Notes: generated from the sequence alone by a model not told the origin. A stretch of 64,000 nt of DNA from Populus alba (GCF_005239225.2 NC_133302.1:8060001-8124000), one strand, 5' to 3'. Positions 12,064 through 24,660 are shown, numbered from the stretch's first letter. Program-made: numbers and translations.

Positions 12064-12530
12064 AGTACAGAGAAATCTCGATAAATTTATAAAGCGATTA
12101 TTTTTTAAAGTATTTTTTATCTATAAATATATTAAATAATATTTTTTTTTTTTTAAAAAATTATTTTTGATATAGTACATTAAAATATTTTAATAACACA
12201 AAAAAAAAACATTAAATTAAAATAAAGAAAAAAATAAAATAAAAAAATAAAATATTTTTAAAATACAAAAATTAAAGTAAAATTTAGATAAGTACAGAGA
12301 AATTTCGATAAATTTTATAGTGTAATTATAGTTATTTTTTAAAGTATATTTTTATTTATAAATATATTAAATAATACTTTTTTATTTTTTAAAAATTATT
12401 TTTGATATTAGTGCATTAAAATATCTAATAACACAAAAAAAAACATTAAATTAAAGTAAAGAAAAAAATAAAATATTTTTAAAATAAAAAATTAAAGTAA
12501 AATTTAGATAAGCACTGAGAAATTTTGAGG
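12064..12530. repeat. Tandem repeat, two 220-227 bp units plus the start of a third
   Basis: 'AGTACAGAGAAAT.TCGATAAATTT' at 12064 recurs at 12291, and its diverged form 'AGCACTGAGAAATTTTG' begins at 12511. Units share 'CTATAAATATATTAAATAATA' and 'AACACAAAAAAAAACATTAAATTAAA'. Non-coding; the unit resembles the dispersed AT-rich short repeat, so this is probably a local expansion of one copy. Confidence 0.75.
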
Positions 12531-14617
12531 GCTGTCTTTGTCATAATTATTATGGCAAACCAAGAACATTATCTGGAGAAATTGACAGGAAAGGTGAAAT
12601 CATTAGCTTATCGACAAAAACAATTCATGTTTGGAGGCCAAAACCATCAATAATGGAGAGAGTAAATTAATATCAGATGGTGCGCCATGCTTTTCATCTT
12701 GAGAGGAAGTTGAATGACACGTGTATTGCACAGATTGAGTAGCTTATCCAGGCTGTGTTTTGTATAATATACAAAAAATTAAAGGATAAATGTTAAAGAG
12801 ATATGATTTACAAATTAAGTGTTAAATAATGTAAAAATGATTAAGTGACTCCATAAATTGAGTTAAGTTTAGAAATTTTAATGAGATATCATATTTAAAA
12901 TTATTTTGAGTATCTGAAATTAGATTTTAAATTAAATTTAATTTTAAGGAAATACAAAAAGTAAATCAAGCACTAACTCTTCTAATCTACTATACTAAAA
13001 AAAAATAAAAGTTAAAACTAGTTTCTTTAAAATACTTTTATATTCATCTTTTTTTAGAGAATTTTAAAGGAATAAGATAAAAATACTGAGAGTAATATAA
13101 AAAATAAAATGAATTTCATTTCATTTCTTCAAATCATGTAAATTCAATTTATTTATTAATAAAATTTAAATTGAATTTAATTATAATAGAAAATTGATTT
13201 CAAACCACTTGTTAATAAGTTAAAAAAAAAATTATTGATAATAGTGAATCCTAATTAAATAAAATAAAATAAAAAAATATATGTTTATGGTTGTAAATTT
13301 GAGAAAAAAGGAAAGAAAAAAGTGGTAAATTAAAAAAAAAAAAAACAACAACAACAAAAAAAAGGGAAAGGAACAAGACTTTTTTTTTTTTTGGCCTTTT
13401 TGAGGGTTGAAATATTGTTAATCTCCTGGTGGGTTTGTCACTATGTCCATCACTCTCTCTCTCTTTCTCTCTCCCCATTGAAGAAGTGAAAACAAAGGCA
13501 ACTCCAATTCAGAAATCGTCGCCATTGTTTTACAACTCATCGAAGAAATTGATAAGGCTTGTTAATTTGCTGTCTTCCGAAATGAAAATAAAAAATTGAA
13601 ATTGTTCTAAACTATATATTATCCATGAAGTAAAATAGAGGATATTCTAATCTCTACCGCACAAAACATACATTGAGTGCTCTATCAATTTCAAACAAAA
13701 TCTATTTAATTTTTCCAAACATAATATAATGAATTAAGATTATAAAAAAAAAAAAAAACTATACCAAACCCGAAAACTAAAAGCACTTAAATTACAAAAG
13801 AGAACCACTAATTATCATACAAAAAACTCTCAAACTCAACAAAAGGAGATAAAACCGCAAAAAAAAAAAGAAAAAAAAAAAAAACGAAGGAACTAAGCAT
13901 AAACAAAGAGCTGGGTGGTTGTGGTGGGAGAGGAGAACTCCGTGTAAACAATTTCAGTGAAGTCTAGGAGCTAGCCGTACGTGGAGGAGGACGATGAGAA
14001 GAGGAAGCAAAAGGAAGATTACTTAGAATGAGAAAAACGAACCCTTCTTGGAAAAGGTGCATCATTAAACACATGTTCCAAAACCCTAGTCAGAAACGCC
14101 ATGTACTCCTCCATCAGCTCCGCCACTATTGCCACCAGTATCATCACTTCTTTTCTCTTCAAGAATTGCCAAGAGTCTCAAGATTCAGCTCTGCCCCTTC
14201 AAAAATATTCTTGAGCTTGACAGAAGAAACAGTAAAGAAGGTGAGTGTTCATAGAAAGGAAAAAACAAAGAGGTTCGGCAGTTTAACAGTCAGAATGGTT
14301 AGTGGTTTTCTCTAGTGATCATTTAAAGTAAGAAATTAATGTATTAAGCAAAGGAATTGGATTTACCACGGAGCCATCAACAAAGCGATTTCCTTTTCTT
14401 TGTTCTAGCTAGCTACTCGGCTGTTTCTTACACGTGGATGGATGGATGGATTTCTGTCACTTCACCACATGAGCTTATTTTAAATTCAATGATAAATTTA
14501 AAAATTAAGTAAATATTGAAAAATAAAATTAAAAAATAATAAAAATATAGAAAAAACATCTTTCTTTACTGTTGATATAAAAAGTACTAAATGAGATGAG
14601 TTTATATCTTATGGCCA
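12531..14617. other. Intergenic with unassigned transcript-like segments
   Basis: 13440-13580 has a CT-rich leader followed by an unbroken frame (ATPIQKSSPLFYN and onward), which looks like a short gene or 5' UTR remnant. 14028-14315 holds a 95-codon plus-strand frame with a basic, low-complexity product and no recognised domain. Neither can be extended into a gene model. The rest is AT-rich. Confidence 0.3.
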
Positions 14618-14665
14618 TGTTTGGAAGTATAGTTGTGGTTGCTTTTCAAAGTATTTTTCACTTAG
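14618..14665 (+). repeat. Left part of a dispersed short repeat split by the copia element
   Basis: 'GCCATGTTTGGAAGTATAGTTGTGGTTGCTTTTCAAAGTATTTTTCACTTAG' is the left end of a repeat that I remember as frequent in poplar. Its right part resumes at 19484 beyond the copia element. Confidence 0.6.
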
Positions 14666-14918
14666 TAAAACAATGTAGAAGGATACAAGAAACTCTCGTG
14701 ATTTGTTTAGCGAGAGATCATTTGTATTTATATTCATTACAGTACACTTAAGGAGAATGTATTACAGCTGTGTAGACTATTAATTATAGCTATGGAATGT
14801 ACATGAAAGGCAAGTATTTAACTCTTGTAATCAAGGTGTAATTTCATTTGCTGATTTTCCATGATCTGTAATTACATGTTTTGATATGTCGTGATCTGCA
14901 AATTGTATTTCCATAACA
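14666..14918 (-). repeat. 3' LTR of the copia element
   Basis: 253 bp, pairing along its whole length with 19231-19483. It is bordered inward by the polypurine tract at 14919-14930 (minus strand CTTGAAGGGGCA). Confidence 0.92.
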
Positions 14919-14930
14919 TGCCCCTTCAAG

Positions 14931-16560
14931 ATTTAATGGGGATGAAATCATGTTGAGCTTGTCTCTGAGGAAGGCAAATCGGGTAGACACAATTGGTTTA
15001 GTGAGCCCGTCAGCAAGTTGATCTTTACTTGAGATGAAACGCATGTCAAGAGTTTTCTGTTGAACTTTTTCCCTGATAAAGTGATAGACGATCTCCACGT
15101 GCTTAGTACGTGCATGGAAAACTGGATTGGCTGTGAGATATGTGGCACCGATGTTGTCCACTGGACTAAAGCTATACCAATTTCATGCAGCATGGATTGC
15201 ACCCAAAGAGATTCAGTAGTGGCATGTACAATTGCTTGGTACTCAACTTCAGTGCTGAAATGTGCCACAATTTGTTGCTTCTTAGAACTCCATGAGATTA
15301 AGTTGTCACCAAGATATAGGCAGAACCCTGCGGTGGATTTTTGATCATCTAGATAGCCCACCTAGTCAGCATCAGAGTAGATAGAAAGTTGTGTGGAGGT
15401 GCTTGGCTTAATAAGTAACCCGAAATGAATTGAAAACTTGAGATATCGAAGGATTCTCTTCACATATGTCCAATATTCATCAGTAAGTTGGTGCATGATT
15501 TGGTAGACTTTGTTAACTACAAAGGAAATATTTGATCGAGTCAGAGACAAATATTGCAATGCTCCCACTACATTGTAGTAATTGGAAGGATCAAATAAGG
15601 TGCACTTGAGACCAATGATAGTTTCTAAGAAGATGACATTGGTGAAGAGACTAGTTTAGCATCCACCATATTTGTGCGTTGGAGAAGGTTAAAGATGTAC
15701 TAGCTTTACGAGAGAAGAAAACCTTCGACCAACTGATGTGCTCCCATGCCCAGAAAATATTTGAGGTGACCAAGATCTTTGACAGCAAATTCATGACTGA
15801 GATTAGTGATCAGTTAGGAGATAGCTAGTGGATTTGATACAGTGATCAGGATATCATCGACATAAACAAGAAGGAATAATGAAGCTGAACTGTGTCTGTA
15901 GATGAAAAGAGAAGTGTCGGAGCAGGAGTTCACAAAACTAAGAGAGAGTAAGTGCTCTTATAGTCAATGGTACCAGGCTCGTGGAGACTATTTCAGACCG
16001 TAGAGGGCCTTATTTAGTCTGCAAATATGATTAGGAAATCGAGGATGAATATAGCCAAGAGCTTGGTGCATGTAAACCTCTTCAAATAAGTTGTCATGAA
16101 GGAAGGCGTTTTGTATGTCAATTTAATGTATCGGCCACTAATTGGAGATAGCATAGCTAAGCATGACTCGAATGATGGTAGGTTTTACCACAAGGCCCAA
16201 CGTGTCATCAAAGTTAATTCCTGGTTGTTGATGATAACCCTTGGCGACAAGTCTTGTCTTTCTTCGTTCAAGAGAGCCATCAAACTTGTGTTTAGATTTG
16301 AAAATCCACATGGAGCCAACTATATTGAGACTAGGTGTGGCAGGGATTAAAGACAATATGCCATTTCTCATAAGTGTAGTGAATTCTTCATCCATCGTTG
16401 CACGCCATTCACGATATTTTGAAGCTTCTGAATAATAGGTTGGTGATTCTGGAATGATACCTATTACAAGAAAAGTTTGTGGCAGGGGATACCTAATAGT
16501 TCCATTAAGATTCTTTTTTGGTTTCATGATATTGTTTTGAGATTGTGTGATCATCTAATG
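14931..16560 (-). pseudogene. Copia reverse transcriptase and RNase H, broken
   Basis: RT begins near 16430 with 'EWRATMDEEFTTLMRNG' and 'RRKTRLVAKGYHQQPGINF'. The catalytic Y-V-D-D box is intact near 15845-15885 (VYVDDILIT). The connection and RNase H region follow at 15568-14948, including 'ILRYLK', 'DDQKSTAGFCLYLGDNLISW' and 'STEVEYQAIVHAT'. The terminal 'ADGLTK' segment lies in another frame near 15000. At least three frame changes or stops (around 16138, 15570 and 15160) separate the pieces. Function would have been reverse transcription of the element RNA; in this state it cannot yield a whole enzyme. Confidence 0.9.
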
Positions 16561-16671
16561 AGGATGATGTGAGGGGATTTCTGTAGCAACTGATATGTGT
16601 TGGGTTGGTTGTGGTATGGAAGTAGAGTCGTTGGGAGGGGTGTAGGAATTTATGTCGGGTGGTGATAAGTT

Positions 16672-17830
16672 TTAGGAAGGAGCAGGGACTAAGGTGGATG
16701 AAGAAAATGGCTGAGAATAGGAAGAAGGTGTTGTTAGTGGTAATGAAATTGGTGTCGGGGTATGACTAATATTGTTCCTTAAAAGGGAGGTGGGGAGAGT
16801 TGTATATAAGGTGGATGGAGGTTGAGGTAGGGATGTATTTGAATTGACAAAGGGAAAAGACCCTTCCTCGAAGATCACATGTCTTGAGACAAATACCTTC
16901 ATAATGGATGATGTATCAAGACATTTGAATCCACAGTGAGAATTGCTATAACCAAGGAAGACAGAACGTTTAGATCAAAAGTCAAGTTTGTTGTGATTAA
17001 AAATAAGAAGAAAAGGAAAACAGGCACACCCAAAGATTTTTAAGGATAAAAAATCAGGAACATGATTGTAGAGTTTTTCAAGTGGTAACATGCCAAAGGG
17101 GGAGGTAGGAAGGCGATTAATAAGATATGTGGCCATGAGAAAAGCGTTATCCCAATAATTGTGAGGAACATGATTGTGGGATAAGAGGGAGAGACCCATT
17201 TCAACGATGTGACGGTGTTTTCGTTCGACATATCCATTTCATTGGGAAGTATGAGGGCAGGAGATTCGATTCGATGTTGAATGCTAATTTTTGTAAAATA
17301 GGTGTGAAGGGAGCGATACTCCCCACCCCAATCAGTTTGAAAAGATTTGATCTTACAATTAAATTGGTGTTTAACAAGTTTTTGAAATGAGCAAAAAATA
17401 GGCATGACGCTGGATTTATTAGAGATTGGATATAGCCATGTGAATTTGCTAAAATGATCAACAAATGAAATATAGTATTTATTTCCCGTTGTGGACATGA
17501 TAGGGAATGGACCCCACACATCAGAGAAAATTAATTCAAATGGTTAATTAGAAACTGATTGAGAACTAGAAAAAGGAAGACAATAACTCTTTCCTTGTTG
17601 ACAAGTTAAACAGATACCCGAGATTTTATTAGACGAAGCAGGTAAAGAAAACTTTGAAACGAGATGATTGACAGTTTGATAGGATGGATGTCCCATTTGG
17701 TAGTGCCAGACATCAAGAGGTAAAAGAAAATCGATGACTCTTTCCTTGTTAAAAAGCTGAACAGATACCCGAGATTTTATTAGACGAAGTAGGTAAAGAA
17801 AACTTTGAAGCAAGATGACGGACAATTTGA
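16672..17830 (-). pseudogene. Copia integrase with pre-integrase zinc region, broken
   Basis: The zinc-finger region is at 17830-17560 (WHYQMGHPSYQTVNHLVSKF and CLTCQQGKSY). The core follows at 17519-17250, with the first two acidic residues in FVDHFSKFTWLYP and FQTDWGGEYRSL. The frame is lost before the third acidic residue, and a later part (17199-16975) carries NYWDNAFLMATYLINRLP. A serine- and proline-rich linker is at 16902-16672. A 151-bp tandem duplication sits in the zinc-finger region. Confidence 0.88.
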
Positions 17831-17873
17831 TAGGACAGATGTCTCATTCAATAGTGCCAAACATCAAGAGGTA
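17586..17873 (-). repeat. Internal tandem duplication in the pre-integrase region (151-bp period)
   Basis: 'ACTCTTTCCTTGTT' at 17586 recurs at 17737. Both copies continue through 'ACAGATACCCGAGATTTTATTAGACGAAG' to 'CATCAAGAGGTA' (ending near 17722 and 17873). The product would repeat the LDVWHY...SRV segment. Confidence 0.9.
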
Positions 17874-18312
17874 CTCGTTGAGATAGGTATGATTGTGGAC
17901 AGTTTATTGATGTCATGGAGGTTGGAAAAATGTAAAGGTCGTCTTTAGGTTTGCCATGCAGAAGAACTCTCCCCGTTGCTTCGTCCTTCACCAAAAAAGA
18001 AGAAGAGTGAAATTCAATATAAACATTATTGTCTCTTGTGAATTGGCTAACATAAATTAAATTCTTTTGAATTTGAGGCACATGCAACAACTTATTTAAA
18101 ATAAAAGAGGTTGGTGTGGAGAGAGTAGTAAAGCCAATATGTTTTGTAGGCAAACTTGCCCTGTCTCCAACATGAATTTGGTCGTTGCCAAGATAAGCGT
18201 CTGACTGGAGAGACAAGTTGTTGAAGTTGCTGGTGAGGTGATTTATGGAACCAGTATCCGGATACCAGTTGTTATTATGAGGTGGTAAGGAAGCTTTCAT
18301 ATGAGCTACCAT
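17848..18312 (-). pseudogene. Copia aspartic protease segment
   Basis: An open stretch with WYPDTGSINHLTSNF near its N-terminus, the copia protease active-site region (D-T-G). It is followed by the 'LLHVPQIQKNLIYVSQ' block that typically links protease to integrase. It is open over about 154 codons but separated from gag and integrase by stops. Confidence 0.85.
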
Positions 18313-18339
18313 GTGAGGAGAGGTGCCTTGGTAGGTATG

Positions 18340-19200
18340 ATTAAATCTGTAATGACATTAGATGACAGTGTGACCAAGTTTGCCACAGACCTGGCACTAT
18401 AGTCTCAGATTGGAGGAGTAGTTTGGAGGTGGACCTCTTTCTTTATAGCCACATCCCCTTCCTTTGTTGTTGGAGCCATAGGACTGGTGTTGAGGGAGAC
18501 GTTGGTGTTGTGTATATCTTTCAACACATGATCTGTGGTCATTTCTTATGGCCATGTTCACCGAATTAACAGAGTTATCAAATGAGATTTATTGTTGTTC
18601 TAGATGTAGTTCAAATACAAGAACATGATTAAACATATCTTCTGAGATCATTTTGTCAATTTGAGTGGAAATTAAGGTGACAATATAGCATCATAAGAAG
18701 TATCAAGACTACCAAAAAGATAAGCTGTAAATTCATGGTTTTGAAGGGGTTGTCCAATGGTTGCCAAGTTATCCGAGAAGGACTTCATTTTTTGAAAATA
18801 ATCAGAAATTGACAGGTTACCTTTCTCGATGGAGGCTAGGAATTGTCTAGTTTGTATGGCGTGAGCAAAAAAGTGAGAGGCAAACATTCTCTCAAGAGCA
18901 ACCCGGACTTCTCCAGATGTTGATAGGCCAACCATTTATGCCAGAATATTTTCACATAAAGAGGAGACCAGTGCACTTAACACAATCTGATCTTGATCAT
19001 ACTAGGTAGAATAATGGTGGGGGCTAGGACTAGAGATGGTTCCATCAAGAAACCAAAAAGACGCTGACCACGTAAGTAGGGGACGATTTGAGTTTTCAAG
19101 AGTAGATAGTTATCCTTGGTAAGTTTGACCGTGACGAGGCTATGGATGTTGATGGGAGTGACGAAGTTGGAAGGAGAAGAAGCCATAATAGTGGATCGAA
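18340..19200 (-). pseudogene. Copia gag with zinc knuckle, broken
   Basis: The N-terminal part (19189 downward) has NIHSLVTVKLTKDNYLLLK and YLRGQRLFGF, typical of copia gag. The middle part (18935-18672) has 'FLASIEKGNLSISDYFQKMK'. The zinc knuckle C-x2-C-x4-H-x4-C near 18360-18405 reads CQVCGKLGHTVI-stop-CH, so a stop falls just before the last ligand area. Confidence 0.85.
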
Positions 19201-19218
19201 AAATGGAGGTTATATGAT

Positions 19219-19230
19219 GCTCTGATACCA
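19219..19230 (-). other. Primer-binding site of the copia element
   Basis: The minus strand reads TGGTATCAGAGC directly after the 5' LTR, complementary to initiator-Met tRNA. Confidence 0.88.
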
Positions 19231-19483
19231 TAAAACAATTTAGAAGGATGCAAGAAACTCTCGTGATTTGTTCAACGAGAGATCACTTGTATTTATATTC
19301 ATTACAATACACTTAAGGAGAATGTATTACAGCTGTGTAGACTATCAATTACAGCTATGGAATGTACATGAAAGACAAGTATTTAACTCTTGTAATCAAG
19401 GTGTAATTTCATCTGCTGATTTGCCGTGATCTATAATTGCATGTTTTGATATACTGTGATCTGTAGATTGTATTTCCATAATA
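19231..19483 (-). repeat. 5' LTR of the copia element
   Basis: 253 bp, partner of 14666-14918. The PBS lies at its inner edge and the second half of the split dispersed repeat at its outer edge. Confidence 0.92.
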
Positions 19484-19645
19484 CTAAAAAATGTAACAAA
19501 AAAAAATATTATTTGTATGTTTTAAAAATCAATTTTTAAATCAATACATCAAAATAATCTAAAAATACTAAAAAATTATTAATTTGACTTAAAAAAATAA
19601 AAAAAAAATTAAAACCTTTTTAAAACACAAAAATAAATAAAAATA
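19484..19645 (+). repeat. Right part of the dispersed short repeat split by copia
   Basis: 'CTAAAAAATGTAAC...AATACATCAAAATAATCTAAAAATACTAAAAAATTATTAATTTGA' and '..CTTTTTAAAACACAAAAATA' continue the repeat begun at 14618. Confidence 0.6.
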
Positions 19646-22500
19646 ATAATGATCGAAATTATACAAGAAGCCTTAATGTTGTTTTCTTAGAAAAGGAAAG
19701 AAAAAAAGGAAGCTAAAGCCTTGTCTATTTTTAGAGATATATAATCCTCATCCAAGCTTATTATTAACCCTTAAAAGAAACGTGTTTTTTTTCATTAATA
19801 AAAACTATAAATTTTCAAATGAAATTTTTTAAAATTAAAATTAACTTGAGGTATCATGTGATTAGTTGAGTTGTGTGTAAATTAGCTTGAATATCCCTAT
19901 TAATCTATATATAAAAAAACTCAAGTCAACGAGTCAAATTAAACGTTATAGCTATGATTGTATTCATGATTATAAAAGGTTTTATATTAATCTATATGAA
20001 CCTAGCTCATGCAATAATTTTTTTATATATATTTTTAATGATAAATATATTTTTACGATGAATCCTATTTATACATTTAAGAAAAATAAAATTGCTTAAA
20101 ACTATAAATAATTTATAAACAAATTACTTAGTGTGATTATTCTTGAATAGAATAAGGGATTTAATCAAATCATTTTTTTTAGATAAAATTATATTTTCAT
20201 GATCCGTGTCCTTCATGTGTATTTTAATGACTTCACTCAGTCTAAGTGAAAACCTAATTTTACTTGACAGAAATACTCATTGGGTTTCTAATTTTATCTT
20301 GTCCCAGTCAAATGACATAATGTGCTCGGTTACTTTTAACCTGTTTGCCGTGTTTGTAAAAATTTGATTTTTTAATATTTTTTAATTATTTTAATATTAA
20401 AAATATATATTTTTTAAATATATATTATTTTAATATATTTTTCTATAAAAACACTTTAAAAATTAATTATGATTTCAATACCAAAAACTAGCCTTGCCCT
20501 ACTGTATAGGAGCTGGATAGTTTTTACCCAGATTATGATTTGTAACGGCAACAGTTTTTTTATTGAATAATAATATCTTGGGATCAATTTATATGTTAGT
20601 TGTGATTAATTTATAGCTGGTGAATAAGCAGAAACAAAAGAGAATGGTTGTAAAACTTGACCGGTATTAACTCGGATAAGACTCCGCTCAAAAATTAGGA
20701 AGGCTGATTTAGTTAATTTTTAATTTTTTTTAAAATTAAAATAATGTTATTTTAATAAAAAATAATTATAAAAAATCAATAAATTAAGAACCGTAAATCA
20801 ATCTTAAATTAAAAAAGATAACCTAAATTTTTAATTATTTCAATGTCTCAGATTGAGTCGGCATGTCCGAGTTTTATCGCTGTGGTCATGCTAACACATG
20901 ATAATATTAAAAAAATATGATCACAAAACTTTATCATTGTTAAAATTATCTTCAAAACAGCCGGCAGCAGTACGGTTTGATCCCTTCCTCGTGTTGATTA
21001 TGTTAGCCCCTTGTTTCTGTCGCATTAGCCCACCTTTGCTCCATAGCCTAAACTGCAAAACCTCTCTGCATTCATGTCAATACATTCGGAATGTTTGTTA
21101 TAGCAGCGAGGTTGTATTTTAAAAAAAAATTAATTTTTTTATTTGAATTTAATTTTTTAATGTTTTTAAATTATTTTGATGATATTAAAAATAAATTTTT
21201 AAAAATAAAAAAATTATTTTAATATATTTTATAAGCAAAATCCACTTTGAAAAGCAATAACTATCATAATATCAAATACTATCTAAAAGTTGGATATTTT
21301 AGACGGTATTGAGGGAAAAAATTTAAGGTATTTAGAAAGTAATTAGTGATATCCTATTAGTTACTCTTTAGATCTACTTTAAAGAAAAAAAATAAAAAAA
21401 AACTAGAAAAAAAAAATTAGATGGAGATATTCTTATCATTTTTTATTTTGTTCTTTGTATCTATTTTTTTTATTTTTTCAAAATAAATCCTACAAATAAC
21501 TATTAAGATTTTTGCTAGTTACTTCAAAAAACATTTTGCGTTGAAAAACATTTTACATTATTTTTTTATTTTTATAATAAATAATTATATAAAAATATAA
21601 TGGATATGAAATAATAATGATGTATTAGAATGGAGATGTTAGTGATAATTGTCTTAATAAAGAAAGGAGACATTGAATATGATTGTAATTGAAATGTTTA
21701 GATCCTACAAATGAGTTGATTGATGTCTATGAAATATTTTACATAATTTATAGGCTGAAAATATTTTTTAATAAATAAATTAAGTTTATAGATTTATCAA
21801 AAAATATTTATGTTAACCGGTTTTTTATAAAATATTTTGTACAAAATAAATAAAGAAAATTAGAAAAGTATTTTTGACAAAACTATAACCTCATTTCAGT
21901 TAGAGGTTTCTCGGCTTGCTTTACCATGAAACATAATGTAATTTCAAATGTCTTTTGGTATTTCAGTTTAACTGTAATTTAAAAAAGACTTAATATTTTT
22001 TATTTTAAAATTAATACTTTTATTTTAATGTACTAATGTTAAAAAAAAATATTTTAATATATTTTAAAATAAAAAATACTTTAAAAAATAATTCCTGCTA
22101 AATAATATAAACAAAATTTTATTGGATTTATAAAGATTTTCAAATATCTACCTACAAGTATTTGTTTGATTTTAGTCAAAGGTTGACTTTGACTTTACAC
22201 CGTTGATTCAAATGTGAGATGTAATATCATTGATTGTTTTTTTTTAAAAAAACTCCTTGCGTGTTTTGTACATAATGATTTGAAAAAAAAAACTATAAAT
22301 TATATTTTCTTATAATTCAAATTTCAAGATAACTTTTAAGTGAAAATCACATAAAATTTATGATATATATTAATTAATCAAGTATTTTACATAATTAATT
22401 CAATACCATTTGACTCATCAAAGGGTGTATTTGTCAATAGAATAATGCTGCTTCCTCAACAATAAGTATCCAGTAAATCCATAAAAACCATTAGCAAGTC
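19646..22500. other. Intergenic with several dispersed short repeats
   Basis: Copies of the AT-rich short repeat lie at about 20347-20490, 21113-21290 and 21955-22105. A distinct segment near 20935-21080 (CAGCCGGCAGCAGTACGGTTTGATC through GCATTAGCCCACC) recurs near 30535-30645. The sequence from about 22400 should hold the promoter of the quinone oxidoreductase gene. No coding region. Confidence 0.5.
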
Positions 22501-22560
22501 TTCTGCTCCGTCAAATTTGCATATATCATCAACTTCTTGATTTCCTGGTTAGGCATGGGA

Positions 22561-24660
22561 ATGGCAGGGAAGCTCATGCATGCCATTCAGTATGATTCTT
22601 ATGGTGGAGGACCTGCTGCTTTAAAGGTTTTTTTTTTTTTTTTCCCCTACTTTATATTTATTTTCCCTTCTTCCTCCTCCTCCGCCTCCTTCTTCCTCTT
22701 CTTCTTTTTTTTTTTTTTTTAATTTCATTGTTAATTAGTTCTCTATTTGTTCCTGGCTTATTTATTCTCACCTTTTGAGGGTGTTTTTGTTTTCTGTATC
22801 GTAAGTTATTCCTTATATTTTTAACGATTTTGTAAGTTAGTCTCTTATATGTTTTAACGATTATTAACAGTAATTTACTTTTTTTTCGTATACGTAGGTA
22901 ATTGAAATGATAATTTTACAAAATCTAAATTAATTTGTGTAACCATGGGAATTTCTAGCTCAAAATTCAACTTCTGTTTCGAGGTTTTAAAGATTCGAAA
23001 ATCATGATGAACATGAATTGCTGACTGAATTTTGATTATTAAAACAAATAATTTTTTATTGTAGCATGTTGAAGTTCCAGTTCCAAGTCCTCAGAAATAC
23101 GAGGTTTTGTTGAAGCTGGAAGCAACCTGTCTGAATCCAATTGATTGGAAAATCCAGAAAGGCAAGCTGCGGCCTTTTTTTCCTCGCAAATTCCCTTACA
23201 TACCTGGTAATACAGCATTACTTTCTTGCATTTGGCAAATTTATTTCCCTTGGACGTAAGCATGGTTAAACAATCTGTCTGTGTGATTTCTTCTTCTATT
23301 TTCTGTGATAATTCTCTATTATCAAATTGTGTGATCCTAACATTATTTTAGAACTGTCTGTGGCGTCTGAAACTTGGAGATTTGTAGTGGTTTTGTTGAG
23401 TTCTATAGCTGCATTCTTATCTCTGATGTTTTGATGTTTATCTGATTAAGTTTGCTGATCATCTGATAATTTAAAGAACCGAATCGACTAAATTAATGTT
23501 ATGTGCTCATACTAGAAATCCTGTTGGTGCAAGTGAATATCAAGTTCTGAACAAAAACTCTGTTTTTTTTTTTTTTTCTTTTACATTGTTTGTTGTCAAT
23601 GACAAGAGTCGAAGTTTTACCAGAAATCCTTTTTTTTTTTTCCTTCTTGTTTGCTTGAACAGGTACGGATGTGGCAGGCGAGGTTGTAGAGGTTGGAGCA
23701 GAAGTAAGGAACTTCAAAATTGGTGACAGAGTTGTTGCAGAACTTGGCCATCTTGTAAGTGCTTATTCCTGCCATTTCCCCTCTGATGAATTTGTGTTTT
23801 GAAGCCTTAGATTTGCCAGCATCAGGGAAGAACGAGATGGGACAATGTTTGGAAATGAATTAGACTAAGCAAACTTTGAGAAATGACAAATAATCTTAAC
23901 ATATAATATCTGGTCGCAGTCCGCCAATCTTAACATTCGAAGAATTTATTGTGTTGTGCAATGGCAGCACGGAGGTGGACTGGCTGAGTATGCTGTGGCA
24001 AAGGAGAGCTTGACAGTGGTGAGGCCATCTGAAGTTTCAGCTGCCGGAGGCGCAGGCTTACTTGTTTCAGGTATCACAGCTTACCAGGCTCTCACACAGC
24101 ATGGTGGGATCAAGCTTGACGGAAGCGGGCAGCAGAAAAACATTCTGATCACTGCTGCCTCAGGTGGTGTAGGTCTTTATGCAGTTCAGCTAGCAAAGCT
24201 TGGAAACACACACGTAACAGCCACCTGTGGTGCTCGTAACATCGAACTGGTCAAGAGCTTAGGGGCCGATGAGGTTCTTGATTACAAAACACCTGAAGGA
24301 GCAGCTCTCAAGAGCCCATCTGGTAAGAAATATGATGTTGTGCTCCACTGTGCACTGGGCATTTCTTGGTCTACTTTTGAACCTACTTTGAGTGGAAGTG
24401 GCAAGGTTATTGACATCACTCCTGGCGCTAGTGCCATGATGACTTTTGCTCTCAAGAAACTTACCTTCTCCAAGAAACAGCTGGTGCCCATATTAAGCGT
24501 AAGCCCCAGCATTGAGAGCCTGGATTGTCTTGTTAAACTAGTGAAGGAAGGGAAGCTTAAGACGATCATCGACTCCAGACATCCATTAAGGAAGGCAGAA
24601 GATGCCTGGGCAAAGAGTATCGATGGCCATGCTACAGGGAAGATTGTTGTGGAAACTTGA
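22561..24660 (+). CDS. CEQORH: Chloroplast-envelope quinone oxidoreductase homologue (CEQORH type), 4 exons, 330 aa
   Basis: Exons are 22561-22626, 23065-23206, 23663-23754 and 23968-24660, all GT-AG with consistent phases. The product is 330 aa, the size known for this family. It is a zinc-independent medium-chain dehydrogenase/reductase. The N-terminal GroES-like half includes 'CLNPIDWKIQKGKLRPFFP' and 'TDVAGEVVEVG'. The Rossmann half carries the NADPH motif AASGGVGLYAVQLAKLG and 'ATCGARNIELVKSLGADEV'. It ends GKIVVET. Family members reduce quinones or oxylipin-type enones using NADPH. The Arabidopsis protein reaches the inner chloroplast envelope without a cleaved transit peptide, and none is visible here. 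An in-frame ATG 6 bases upstream (22555) is an alternative start. Confidence 0.95.

Larger units (their letters stand above)
14666..19483 (-). mobile_element. Full-length but decayed Ty1/copia retrotransposon, 4818 bp
   Basis: Two 253-bp direct repeats (14666-14918 and 19231-19483) bound the element. Reading the minus strand they begin TGTTATGG (TATTATGG in the 19483-end copy). A tRNA-iMet primer site follows the 5' LTR (19219-19230) and a purine tract precedes the 3' LTR (14919-14930). Domains run gag, protease, integrase, RT, RNase H, the Ty1/copia order. Stops and frameshifts break the polyprotein into about ten pieces. The LTRs differ at about 20 of 253 positions by hand count (near 8%), mostly transitions, so this is an old insertion. 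Flanking pentamers CTTAG (14661-14665) and CTAAA (19484-19488) may be a diverged target duplication. Confidence 0.93.

Noticed and set aside
15060..15344. Plus-strand 94-codon frame opposite copia RNase H
   Set aside because: Antisense shadow of the minus-strand RNase H coding region.
24282..24569. Minus-strand 95-codon frame in the quinone oxidoreductase last exon
   Set aside because: Shadow of the well-supported plus-strand exon 4.
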